Source of the DNA: an uncultured Francisellaceae bacterium
Lineage (GTDB): Bacteria; Pseudomonadota; Gammaproteobacteria; UBA6186; Azoamicaceae
Direction of reading: 5' to 3'
NCBI GenBank assembly: GCA_903822055.1
Contig: CAIJNR010000125.1
Span: 1 to 64,000, forward strand
Length of the DNA: 64,000 bases
Numbering within the stretch: the stretch's first letter is position 1; every line of letters begins with the position of its first letter. Shown piece by piece: positions 50,355 through 59,576 of the stretch. The translations under genes and the position numbers were made by a program. Under the pieces are notes generated by a model. It saw only the letters and a program-made list of their open reading frames with translations. It had not been told where the DNA came from and made no database searches.

Positions 50355-51521
50355 ATGGATCAATTAAGTATGGCGTGGAATGAACCTGGATCTAACGAGC
50401 CAAATAATAACAAAGATAATATAGATGGATCTGATGATAATTCTGATAGTAATAGTGATAAAAAAAAGAATATGTATAAAAATCGTAATCAGCAAGATGG
50501 GCCACCAGATCTAGAAGAAATTTTTAATAATTTACGCAAACAAATATTATCTTTTTTAGGAATTAAAAAAAGTAGTATTGGTGGTGGCAGTAATAAGTTT
50601 GCTGAGTTTAGTGGCAATAACAATAATTTTTTTATTATGTTGTTATTGGGTATTGTTATACTAATATATTTATTGGCAGGATTTTATATTGTTAATCCAG
50701 CCGAGCAATCAGTTATAACTAGGTTTGGTAAATATAATCGTACGGTAGGACCTGGTCCTCATTGGATCCCTAGATTTATTGAATCCAATACTATTGTTAA
50801 TAGCGAGCAAGTAGGTTTTAGTAGACATAGTGCTTCTATGTTAACTCAAGATGAAAATATAGTATTTGTTGAAATAGAATTACAGTATCGAATTTCAGAT
50901 GTACACTATTATTTGTTTAGAGTCTCTGAACCAATAAAGACATTAAAGCAAGCAGTAGAAAGTGCTATGCGTCAAGTAGTTGGGCATGCAAAATTAGATT
51001 TTATTATGACAGATGGTCGTGCTCAAATTTCTGAAGACATAAAACAGCAAGTAACTAGTATTTTAGAGCAATATAATGCTGGTATTCAGGTTATAACTGT
51101 GGCGTTTAAGGAAGCAAAAGCACCAGAAGCTGTTAAAAGTGCATTTGATGATGTAATTAAAGCTAGAGAAGAACAAGAAAGGTTAAAACATGCTGCAGAG
51201 GCATTTGCTAATAAAATTGTACCTGAAGCCAAAGGTGATGCGGAGCGTATGTTAGTGGAAGCTGAAGCATATAGACAAGAAGTAATCGCTAAAGCAATTG
51301 GTGATACATTAAGATTTAATTCGGTTTTAACTGAATATAATAAGGCACCAGAAATTACTAAAAAAAGGCTATATATAGATACATTAGAAGAAGTATTGTC
51401 CAACACTAGTAAAATTGTTGTTGATTTGAAAAATGCTAATAACTTGGTTTATTTACCACTAGATAAATTAATTAGCAATAACAAAAACCAAGGTGGTGTT
51501 GATGGAGAAATTAAGCAATGA
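50355..51521 (+). CDS. hflK: FtsH protease modulator HflK
   Basis: HflK and HflC form a large membrane complex that encloses and modulates the FtsH protease. The 388-residue protein has a glycine/asparagine-rich cytosolic start, one membrane helix (about 95-117), an SPFH/band 7 domain (YIVNPAEQSVITRFGKYNRT) and a C-terminal helical segment (AEGxxxRMLVEAEAYRQEVI). The hflC ATG overlaps its stop as ATGA. Confidence 0.95.
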   Translation: MDQLSMAWNEPGSNEPNNNKDNIDGSDDNSDSNSDKKKNMYKNRNQQDGPPDLEEIFNNLRKQILSFLGIKKSSIGGGSNKFAEFSGNNNNFFIMLLLGIVILIYLLAGFYIVNPAEQSVITRFGKYNRTVGPGPHWIPRFIESNTIVNSEQVGFSRHSASMLTQDENIVFVEIELQYRISDVHYYLFRVSEPIKTLKQAVESAMRQVVGHAKLDFIMTDGRAQISEDIKQQVTSILEQYNAGIQVITVAFKEAKAPEAVKSAFDDVIKAREEQERLKHAAEAFANKIVPEAKGDAERMLVEAEAYRQEVIAKAIGDTLRFNSVLTEYNKAPEITKKRLYIDTLEEVLSNTSKIVVDLKNANNLVYLPLDKLISNNKNQGGVDGEIKQ

Positions 51522-52438
51522 TCAATAACTTAAAATTTAATTTTAAATATCTTAATAATACGCAAGTAATTTTTGCTACATTAATAGCTACCTGGGTTTT
51601 ATTTTTAAGCTTATATACAGTATACGAAACAGATAAAGTTATTGTGTTACGTCTAGGTAAATTGCTACATGGCAGTAATAATAAACCATTAATTATTGGT
51701 CCAGGATTACATATAAAGTGGCCTTTTATTGATGATATACGTAGCTTTGATACTAGATTGAATATGTTAGATATTAAATCTTCTAGGATAGTTACCAACG
51801 AAAAAAAAGATGTTTTAGTAGATTTTTATGTTGAATGGAGAATTGATGATCTAGAATTGTTTTATACACGTACAGAAGGCAATAAAGCAAAAGCTGAAAC
51901 TTTATTAAGTCAAAAAGGTATCGATGGTCTGCGGGCTGAGTTTGGTAGAAGTAGTATCCAAGAGGTGGTTTCTGGAGTTCGAGTAGAGTTAATGGACAAA
52001 TTAAGAAAATCTACTGATGAACATGCTGCCAATTTAGGAATTACTGTGATTGATGTACGTATTAAGAGAATTGATTTGCCTGACGAAGTAAGTGGTGCAG
52101 TTTATGATCGTATGAGTTCTGAGCGTGCCAGGGTTGCTAGTGAGTTGAAAGCTAAGGGCGAGGCTAATGCTATAGTGATACGTGCTAATGCTGATAAAAC
52201 TAAAAGAATTTTATTAGCAGAAGCTAATCAAGAAGCAAAGCATATTCGTGGTAATGGTGATGCAGAAGCTAGTAGAATTTATGCTAAAGCATATCAACAA
52301 TCACCACAGTTTTATGAGCTATATAGAAGTTTAGAGGCGTATAAAAAAGTATTTGATAATAAAAGTGATATTTTAGTGCTAAAACCAGACAGTGAGTTTT
52401 TTAAATATTTTAATAGTGGTTCGGGTGCGTCTAAGTGA
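51518..52438 (+). CDS. hflC: FtsH protease modulator HflC
   Basis: Partner of HflK in the SPFH-domain complex around FtsH. The 306-residue protein has an N-terminal membrane helix (about 19-38) and the SPFH domain with VYETDKVIVLRLGKL, VRIKRIDLPDEVSGAVYDRM and ERARVASELKAKGEANA. It overlaps hflK and rnr by 4 bases each, so hflK-hflC-rnr are tightly coupled. Confidence 0.95.
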   Translation: MINNLKFNFKYLNNTQVIFATLIATWVLFLSLYTVYETDKVIVLRLGKLLHGSNNKPLIIGPGLHIKWPFIDDIRSFDTRLNMLDIKSSRIVTNEKKDVLVDFYVEWRIDDLELFYTRTEGNKAKAETLLSQKGIDGLRAEFGRSSIQEVVSGVRVELMDKLRKSTDEHAANLGITVIDVRIKRIDLPDEVSGAVYDRMSSERARVASELKAKGEANAIVIRANADKTKRILLAEANQEAKHIRGNGDAEASRIYAKAYQQSPQFYELYRSLEAYKKVFDNKSDILVLKPDSEFFKYFNSGSGASK

Positions 52439-54681
52439 AAGATCCATTTGCTGAACGAGAAGCTGAAAAATACCAAAATCCTATTCCCAGTAGAGAATTT
52501 ATATTAGGTGTGCTTCAATCCATTGCCACTCCAGTACATTTTAATCAATTAAAAAAAGAACTGCATATAAATGGTGAAGAAGAGAGAATTGCTTTGCGTA
52601 GGCGGTTGCGAGCTATGGTGCGTGATGGTCAATTAGGTAAAATACATAAAAATTATTGTTTGAAAGACTTTGTTAATAAATATAATTCGAGTAAAACTAT
52701 AGATCAATTTAATGAATCTAATCAACCAATGAAAAAAATAGTTGGTAAATTATTTCAAGTTAATGGCTTTATTTATGCTGTTCCATTTTTAAATAAAGAT
52801 TTTGGGCAGGATGTTTTAATACCCGCAGGCCATGAACATGGTGCTCAGATTGGGGATTTTGTAGTTTTAGAAGTTATTATGCCGGTTTTTAAGTGGGCAG
52901 ATCCTGTTGGTAAAGTTATTAAAATTTTAGGAAAAGCTGATGATCGTGATGTATTAATACACTCATCAATAGTTAGTTTAGATATTCCATCTGTTTGGAA
53001 CGTAGATGTTAAAAAGCAAGTTTCTGAAACCAATACAAACATAGAAGATAGTGTTATAAAATCTAGGGTTGATTTAAGAAATTTACCATTAGTTACTATT
53101 GACGGCGAAGACTCTAAAGATTTTGATGATGCAGTATTTTGTGAAGTTAATAAGCGTGGTGGCTGGAAATTACATGTGGCAATTGCAGATGTTAGTCATT
53201 ATATAACCCAGGATAGTGCTATAGATCATCAAGCATTATTGCGTGGTAATTCTGTATATTTTCCTGGCAAAGTTATTCCAATGTTGCCAGAATTGTTTTC
53301 TAATGAATTATGTTCGTTAAAACCTAATGTGGATAGATTATGTATGGTATGTTCCATGCACGTCAGTCAAAGTGGTAAAGTAACAAAATATGATTTTTAT
53401 GAAGCAGTTATGCGTTCCAAAGCACGTCTGACTTATAATCAAGTTGCTGAAATATTAGCTGAAAATAAAAAAAATCACGGTATAGATAAAGCAGTATTAG
53501 CGAATTTATTAGAATTGCATAATGTATTTGTAGTTTTACATCAAGAACGTCAAAAAAGAGGTGCTATTGAATTTGAAACTTCAGAAAGTAGAATAGTTTT
53601 CAATAAAAAAGGGGAAGCTATTGATATAAAAGCTGTAAAACGTAATGTGGCTCATAGAATTATAGAAGAGAGTATGTTGTGTGCTAATGTAGCTACTGCT
53701 AAGTTTTTAGAAAAAAATAAAGTATTAAGCATTTATCGGGTTCATGAGGGGCCAAAATCTGTTAAATTAATCGATTTAAAAGCCTTTTTAGCCGGGGTTG
53801 GTTTATCATTAGATAGCGATAATAATCCAACTCCACAAGATTATTCACGGCTGTTACAAAGTATTAGTCATCGTGCCGATGCCGATGTAATTCAAATGAT
53901 TTTATTACGCTCTATGTGTCAGGCTGTATATTCTATAGATAATATAGGACATTTTGGGTTGGCATATCCAGCGTATACTCACTTTACATCTCCTATTCGT
54001 CGATATACAGATCTACTGGTTCATAGACATATTAAATCAATATTAAGTAACAATACCAATAAGCTTCATTTACCGACTGAAAAAGTAAAAGAAGTAGCTG
54101 AACATTGTTCTATGACCGAACGTCGTGCAGACGATGCAACCAGAGAAGTAATTAAAGCATGTAAGTGTCAGTACTTGAGTAAATATGTAGGGCATAAGTT
54201 CGTTGGTATTATTTCTGGAGTGACTAAATTTGGTCTATTTGTAGAGCTTAAAGATATTTATATAGATGGCCTGGTGCATATTAATTCTTTGGGTCAGGAT
54301 TATTTTGTTCATGATCCAGTACACCATAAATTAATAGGCGAAAGAACTGGTATAATTTATTCTTTAGGTATGGAGTTACAGGTTATAGTAAGTAAAGTTG
54401 ATTTAGATAGAAGGCGGATAGATTTCGTATTGCAAGATAGTGATAGAAGTAAAAAATCTGTGGTTAAAAAATCTAGTGTTTCAAGATCTAAAAGTAAAAG
54501 TAAAAAATTCAGCAAAACTAATAAACCCAGTGTTGCTAAACATGCAGTTCATGCTCATAAATTGTCTACTAAAGGCATAGCTAAAGGTAAAAACACTCAA
54601 ACTACAATCGCGACTAAAATTAAAAAAGCTCAACCAAAAAAATTCAAATTTAAAAAACCTCAATCTAACAAGCAAAAATAA
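52435..54681 (+). CDS. rnr: Ribonuclease R
   Basis: RNase R is a 3'-5' exoribonuclease that unwinds and degrades structured RNA. The 748-residue protein has an N-terminal winged-helix segment, cold-shock domains, the RNB catalytic domain with TIDGEDSKDFDDAVFCE (metal-binding aspartates) and AYTHFTSPIRRYTDLLVHR, an S1 domain (VGIISGVTKFGLFVEL) and a basic Lys/Ser-rich tail. The start is GTG 52435. It precedes rlmB as in many gammaproteobacteria. Confidence 0.96.
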   Translation: MKDPFAEREAEKYQNPIPSREFILGVLQSIATPVHFNQLKKELHINGEEERIALRRRLRAMVRDGQLGKIHKNYCLKDFVNKYNSSKTIDQFNESNQPMKKIVGKLFQVNGFIYAVPFLNKDFGQDVLIPAGHEHGAQIGDFVVLEVIMPVFKWADPVGKVIKILGKADDRDVLIHSSIVSLDIPSVWNVDVKKQVSETNTNIEDSVIKSRVDLRNLPLVTIDGEDSKDFDDAVFCEVNKRGGWKLHVAIADVSHYITQDSAIDHQALLRGNSVYFPGKVIPMLPELFSNELCSLKPNVDRLCMVCSMHVSQSGKVTKYDFYEAVMRSKARLTYNQVAEILAENKKNHGIDKAVLANLLELHNVFVVLHQERQKRGAIEFETSESRIVFNKKGEAIDIKAVKRNVAHRIIEESMLCANVATAKFLEKNKVLSIYRVHEGPKSVKLIDLKAFLAGVGLSLDSDNNPTPQDYSRLLQSISHRADADVIQMILLRSMCQAVYSIDNIGHFGLAYPAYTHFTSPIRRYTDLLVHRHIKSILSNNTNKLHLPTEKVKEVAEHCSMTERRADDATREVIKACKCQYLSKYVGHKFVGIISGVTKFGLFVELKDIYIDGLVHINSLGQDYFVHDPVHHKLIGERTGIIYSLGMELQVIVSKVDLDRRRIDFVLQDSDRSKKSVVKKSSVSRSKSKSKKFSKTNKPSVAKHAVHAHKLSTKGIAKGKNTQTTIATKIKKAQPKKFKFKKPQSNKQK

Positions 54682-54683
54682 CA

Positions 54684-55535
54684 ATGTTTTATAAAAAAAC
54701 TGGTAAAACACCTAACAAACATAGTAAGCCTAATAGGCACTCCACAAAAACAACTGAGACAGCGTTTGCTGACAAAGAGATAATATATGGTATTAATACT
54801 ATACAAGTGTTAATAAACACTGATCCTAGTAGAATCATATCGATTTTTTGTGAGAAAAAAAATACAACTGTAATTAATTCAAAAATTAAAAACATTTGCG
54901 ATCTAGCTCGGGATCAGCAAATTTCTGTACAAGACACCAATACTGCAACTTTAGATAGATGGTTCGTAGAGCCTGTTAATCATCAGGGAATTGCAGCACA
55001 TATCAAACCAACAAAATTTTTAGAAGAAGAGGATTTGATTGAATTAGCTAATCAAATCAAACCTTCGAAAGCTATATTTTTGGTTTTAGATAGTGTGCAA
55101 GATCCTAGAAATTTAGGAGCATGTATTAGAAGTGCAGCAGCTATTGGAGTAAGTGCGGTTGTTATTTCTAGAAATGCAACTTGTGATGTAACAGCTACTG
55201 TTAAAAAAGTGGCAAGTGGTGCAGCAGATATTATACCAATTGCCAAAGTAGGTAATTTGGTTAATTGTTTAAAACAATTACAAAAACACGGGGTCTGGGT
55301 GATATCGTTAGCTGCGTCTCATGCGCAAAATTTATCTGCGATTGATCTTACTGTTCCAGTTGCTTTAGTGTTAGGTTCAGAAGAGCTAGGAGTGCGTAGC
55401 CTTATTAAGCAGCATAGTGATTTTTTAGCTAAAATTCCTATGCTGAATAGTGGTATAGATAGTTTAAATGTATCAGTAGCAGCTGGCATTTGTTTATATG
55501 AGGTAAACAGGCAGAGAACGAATGGCAAAGCTTAA
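54684..55535 (+). CDS. rlmB: 23S rRNA (guanosine-2'-O-)-methyltransferase RlmB (SpoU family)
   Basis: RlmB methylates the ribose of G2251 in 23S rRNA. The 283-residue protein has an N-terminal substrate-binding domain (IIYGINTIQVLI) after a basic leader and the knotted SPOUT domain: LVLDSVQDPRNLGACIRSAA, VALVLGSEELGVRSLI and LNSGIDSLNVSVAAGICLYE. It is 2 bases downstream of rnr and overlaps sdhA by 14 bases. Confidence 0.95.
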   Translation: MFYKKTGKTPNKHSKPNRHSTKTTETAFADKEIIYGINTIQVLINTDPSRIISIFCEKKNTTVINSKIKNICDLARDQQISVQDTNTATLDRWFVEPVNHQGIAAHIKPTKFLEEEDLIELANQIKPSKAIFLVLDSVQDPRNLGACIRSAAAIGVSAVVISRNATCDVTATVKKVASGAADIIPIAKVGNLVNCLKQLQKHGVWVISLAASHAQNLSAIDLTVPVALVLGSEELGVRSLIKQHSDFLAKIPMLNSGIDSLNVSVAAGICLYEVNRQRTNGKA

Positions 55536-57318
55536 CAACCAATCACATAAAATTGTTAGTAAAAAATTTGATATAGTAATTATTGGTGCAGGTGGAGCTG
55601 GGCTGCGAGCGGCATTAGAATTATCATTAGCTTCTAAAAATGTTGCAGTTGTTTCTAAAGTATTCCCTACTAGATCTCATACCGTTTCGGCACAAGGAGG
55701 TGTTTCTGCAGCACTTGGTAATGTTCATCCGGATAATTGGTTGTGGCATATGTTTGATACTGTTAAAGGAGCAGATTATTTAGGTGATCAAGACTGTATA
55801 GAGTTTATGTGTAAAAATGCTTCAGAAGTGGTTTATGAACTAGAGCACATGGGCTTGCCGTTTTCACGGTTAGAAAATGGTAAAATTTACCAGAGGCCGT
55901 TTGGCGGGCAATCTAAGGATTTTGGTAAGGGCGGGCAAGCAAGTAGGACATTAGCAGCAGCTGATCGTACTGGGCATGCTCTATTGCATACTTTATATCA
56001 AAAAAATTTACAGGCAAATACAGTATTTTTTAATGAATTTTTTGCTATAGATTTGGTTAAATCAGCTAGTGGTGATGTATCTGGTGTTGTAGTTTTAAAT
56101 ATAGCAACAGGCGAATTATTATTTTTACATGCTAAAGCTATAATTTTAGCAACCGGTGGTGCTGGTCAAATGTATCAATCTACTAGCAATGCATTAATAA
56201 ATACGGGTGATGGTATAGGGATGGCACTAAGAGCTGGTTTTCCAGTACAAGACATGGAAATGTGGCAATTTCATCCAACTGGGCTTTATGGTAAAGGAAT
56301 TTTAATTTCCGAAGGTTCAAGAGGAGAAGGTGGTTATTTATTAAATAAACATGGTGAACGTTTTATGGAACGGTATGCACCAGCAGCTAAAGACTTAGCA
56401 TCGAGAGATATTGTAACGCGTTCTATTACTACAGAAATATTAGAAGGCAGAGGATGCGGGGAAGCAGGAGCATATATAGAATTAAAGATTGATCATTTAG
56501 GATTAGATTTAATTAAAAAGCGTTTGCCGGGAATTTTTGAATTGGCAGTTACTTTTGCTAATATCGATCCAAGTAAACAGCCGATCCCAATAGCTCCAAC
56601 TTGTCATTATATGATGGGTGGGATCCCTACTAATAGACATGCTAATGTTATAACTATGCTTAAAAATAGCACGACAATGGCTGTAAAAATCATAGATTCT
56701 TTATATGCTATTGGTGAATGTTCATGTATATCGGTGCATGGTGCTAACCGATTGGGCGGTAATTCATTATTAGATTTAATAGTATTTGGTCGAGAAGCCG
56801 GACGAAATATAATTAATAAAATAAATTCTGGTTTAGATTTTAATGATGTAGCTTCAGACTCAATATCTATGGCTGCTAGCAGATTTCATAAATTATATCA
56901 GGCCAAACAAGGTGAATCTTGTTGGCAAATTAAAAATGAATTAAAAAAGACCATGCAAGATAATTTTGGAGTATTCAGGACTCATAAAAATATGCAATCT
57001 GGTGTTATAAAATTACAGGAATTAATCGAAAGATCTAAAGATATTGCTTTAACTGATCATAGTAGTGTTTTTAATACAGAATGTGTGGATGCATTAGAGA
57101 TAGATAATTTGTTAAGAGCAGCTATGGCAACAGCTATTGCCGCAAACGCTAGAGAAGAAAGTAGAGGAGCTCATGTTAGATCTGATTTTCCGAATAGAGA
57201 TGATCAAAATTGGTTAAAGCATACGGTAGTATTTTCTGATAATACAGTCATGTATCGTCCAGTTAATTTACAACCAGATACTATGTCTGGATTTATGCCT
57301 GAAGATAGGGTTTATTAA
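55522..57318 (+). CDS. sdhA: Succinate dehydrogenase flavoprotein subunit
   Basis: SdhA oxidises succinate to fumarate in the TCA cycle and respiratory chain. The 598-residue protein has the FAD-binding DIVIIGAGGAGLRAALE, the histidine that binds FAD covalently in TRSHTVSAQGGVSAALG, and the active-site arginine region HGANRLGGNSLLDL. It starts inside the rlmB gene. The usual upstream sdhC and sdhD membrane anchors are absent here; only sdhB follows, after one base. The anchors must be elsewhere if the enzyme is membrane-bound. Confidence 0.96.
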   Translation: MAKLNNQSHKIVSKKFDIVIIGAGGAGLRAALELSLASKNVAVVSKVFPTRSHTVSAQGGVSAALGNVHPDNWLWHMFDTVKGADYLGDQDCIEFMCKNASEVVYELEHMGLPFSRLENGKIYQRPFGGQSKDFGKGGQASRTLAAADRTGHALLHTLYQKNLQANTVFFNEFFAIDLVKSASGDVSGVVVLNIATGELLFLHAKAIILATGGAGQMYQSTSNALINTGDGIGMALRAGFPVQDMEMWQFHPTGLYGKGILISEGSRGEGGYLLNKHGERFMERYAPAAKDLASRDIVTRSITTEILEGRGCGEAGAYIELKIDHLGLDLIKKRLPGIFELAVTFANIDPSKQPIPIAPTCHYMMGGIPTNRHANVITMLKNSTTMAVKIIDSLYAIGECSCISVHGANRLGGNSLLDLIVFGREAGRNIINKINSGLDFNDVASDSISMAASRFHKLYQAKQGESCWQIKNELKKTMQDNFGVFRTHKNMQSGVIKLQELIERSKDIALTDHSSVFNTECVDALEIDNLLRAAMATAIAANAREESRGAHVRSDFPNRDDQNWLKHTVVFSDNTVMYRPVNLQPDTMSGFMPEDRVY

Positions 57319-57319
57319 T

Positions 57320-58021
57320 ATGTTAAAATTTTCTATATATAGATTTAATTCTGAACAACCAGATGCTGAACCATACATGCAAGAATATGAATTAGCTGAA
57401 GCAGATATTAAAGGAAACATGTTGTTAGATGCATTAAGTGCGATCCAAGAACAACTTGATCCAAGTTTATCTTTTCGTAAATCTTGTAGAGAAGGTGTCT
57501 GTGGTTCAGATGGTATGAATATTAATGGCAAAAACAGTCTTGCTTGCATTATACCGCTTAGTAGTTTTGATGGTAAAACTATAGTGCTTAAACCTTTGCC
57601 TGGTATGCCAGTTATTCGTGATTTAATTGTAGATATGAGTAAGTTTCACGAGCAATACGAAAAAGTACAACCTTATTTGCAAAATGATAAAGATATGCCT
57701 ATTACCGAAAGATTACAATCGATTGAGCAAAGAGAAAAATTAGATGGGTTATATGAATGTATCTTATGTGCTTGTTGTTCTAGTGCTTGCCCAATATATT
57801 TAAAAGATCCAGATCAATTCTTAGGCCCGGCCTCTATGCTACAGGCTGCTAGATTTATTCTCGATAGTCGTGATACTCAATCTGTGGGGCGTATGGCACA
57901 ATTAGACGAAGCGCAAGGCCTTTTTCGTTGTAGAAATATTTTAATTTGTGTAGATGCTTGTCCAAAAGGATTGGATCCCAATAAAGCTATTACTGAGATT
58001 CGTAAAAAGATTTTGGAATAA
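57320..58021 (+). CDS. sdhB: Succinate dehydrogenase iron-sulfur subunit
   Basis: SdhB carries electrons from SdhA to quinone through three iron-sulfur clusters. The 233-residue protein has the 2Fe-2S site CREGVCGSDGMNING plus a distal cysteine (SLACII), and the CILCACCSSACPIYL and CVDACPKGLDP sites for the other two clusters. SucA, often next in the operon, is absent; an ankyrin-like gene follows. Confidence 0.96.
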   Translation: MLKFSIYRFNSEQPDAEPYMQEYELAEADIKGNMLLDALSAIQEQLDPSLSFRKSCREGVCGSDGMNINGKNSLACIIPLSSFDGKTIVLKPLPGMPVIRDLIVDMSKFHEQYEKVQPYLQNDKDMPITERLQSIEQREKLDGLYECILCACCSSACPIYLKDPDQFLGPASMLQAARFILDSRDTQSVGRMAQLDEAQGLFRCRNILICVDACPKGLDPNKAITEIRKKILE

Positions 58022-58160
58022 ACATTAAATAGTTATATCTTCATTAAGAACTAATTTGATACTTAACGTGATATTACCCATAATTATAATCGTCAGGTAT
58101 AATAACCTAATATAATTCTAACGATATTAAGTTAGACATTTTTTTTGCTATGTTTATTGT

Positions 58161-59501
58161 ATGACATTTAATAAACATACAGGAAATCTTTTTTTAGCTA
58201 TTTTCAAGGGTAATATATCTGAAGTACAAAAGTTGATATCTTACAATGAAACAGATTTAACTTGTATATTACCTAATATGTACATTAATTCTCCGGCTCA
58301 GCTAAAAGTATTAGTTTTATTTAACGGTTTTGGAAACCATAGTTTAAAACAAAAATTATCAACAAATAATCCATTGTTATTTGCGTTATCTATGCAACAC
58401 TTAGAAATTGCAAAAGTTATCCTAGAACAATTATTACATAATTTTAGGCGTGCAAGTTTGCAATCGATACAAAGTAAGAAACTAAAGGATAGCTTGCTTT
58501 ATGTGAATTCTTTTGGGATGAGTGTAATACATTTGTTGTGTGAGTGCGATCGTGATCTTGGGCAAGATCAAGCTTTGTCAATAATGCTTGGTATTTTTAA
58601 CAAATTAACATACGTCGATGCAAATTTTATGTCAACTATTTTAAAAACAAGTGATTCTATATTTTACGATTGTAATTATAGTTCAAAATACAATGTTTTT
58701 TATAAACAGATAGTATATGAAGCGTTAAAATATAGTAATAGACATGAAATTTTATTTAACAATTCAAAAAAAAATTATTTATTGTTCATAAGTTCTTTGA
58801 TTAAAAATAACAATATAGATTTGTTGTTATTTTTTATTGAACAATACAAAAGCTTTTGTAGTAAAGAATTGATTTTACAATCCATAAAGTTGTGCGATAA
58901 AAATTCATTCAAAAGAATAGTATTATCTAATCAATTATTAGCTATAGGTTTAATAAATGAAAATTTTGATGAATTTTTTTATGCCATGGTTAATTCAGTT
59001 GACGAATGTTTGGTAGATAATTGTTATGTAGCTATAACGAACATTTCAGCCAAAATGAACTTGTTATTTAAATTGGCTACTATCGAATCAGCTCATATAA
59101 CAAAATCCATAGAAAACATTTCTGAAGCTATTAAAAAATATGTTAGATACCGTCAACATCCCATAAAGGCAGCTAATTTCACATCTTGGTTACGAATTTG
59201 TAAGAATAAAATAAACACGATGTTTATTAGGGAAAAAGATAGTATAATCATTTACAAAAATTTAGAAAATATTTATAAATTATTATTTGGTGTGGCAACA
59301 CAATTACCAACAACTCGCTCTGAAGTATTACTACCACAAAGATCTATTGAGCAGTCATTGTTTAAATTACCGTCAGTTGATTCTAATTGTTTGTTTTTTA
59401 TGCAATCTCAATTTACTCAGCGAGAAACTACAACTAATAGCGATCCTTCGAATAGCTTTTATGGCGTTAAATCTTATAAAAGGTATAAAGCAAGTTTATA
59501 G
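58161..59501 (+). CDS. Ankyrin-like protein of unknown function
   Basis: A 446-residue protein with weak ankyrin-type repeats in the first third: GNLFLAIFKGNISEVQKLIS, NPLLFALSMQHLEIAKVILE and NSFGMSVIHLLCECDRD. The remainder is helical and Lys/Asn-rich. No signal peptide or membrane helix is seen. Ankyrin proteins of this sort are common effectors in host-associated bacteria. It stands alone between sdhB and a convergent unknown gene. Confidence 0.5.
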   Translation: MTFNKHTGNLFLAIFKGNISEVQKLISYNETDLTCILPNMYINSPAQLKVLVLFNGFGNHSLKQKLSTNNPLLFALSMQHLEIAKVILEQLLHNFRRASLQSIQSKKLKDSLLYVNSFGMSVIHLLCECDRDLGQDQALSIMLGIFNKLTYVDANFMSTILKTSDSIFYDCNYSSKYNVFYKQIVYEALKYSNRHEILFNNSKKNYLLFISSLIKNNNIDLLLFFIEQYKSFCSKELILQSIKLCDKNSFKRIVLSNQLLAIGLINENFDEFFYAMVNSVDECLVDNCYVAITNISAKMNLLFKLATIESAHITKSIENISEAIKKYVRYRQHPIKAANFTSWLRICKNKINTMFIREKDSIIIYKNLENIYKLLFGVATQLPTTRSEVLLPQRSIEQSLFKLPSVDSNCLFFMQSQFTQRETTTNSDPSNSFYGVKSYKRYKASL

Positions 59502-59576
59502 CTTAAAAGTCTCCTTATTTAATTAAACAGCACAAAGTACTATCCTAAGGTTGTTCTTCAAATGACGATATTAACT

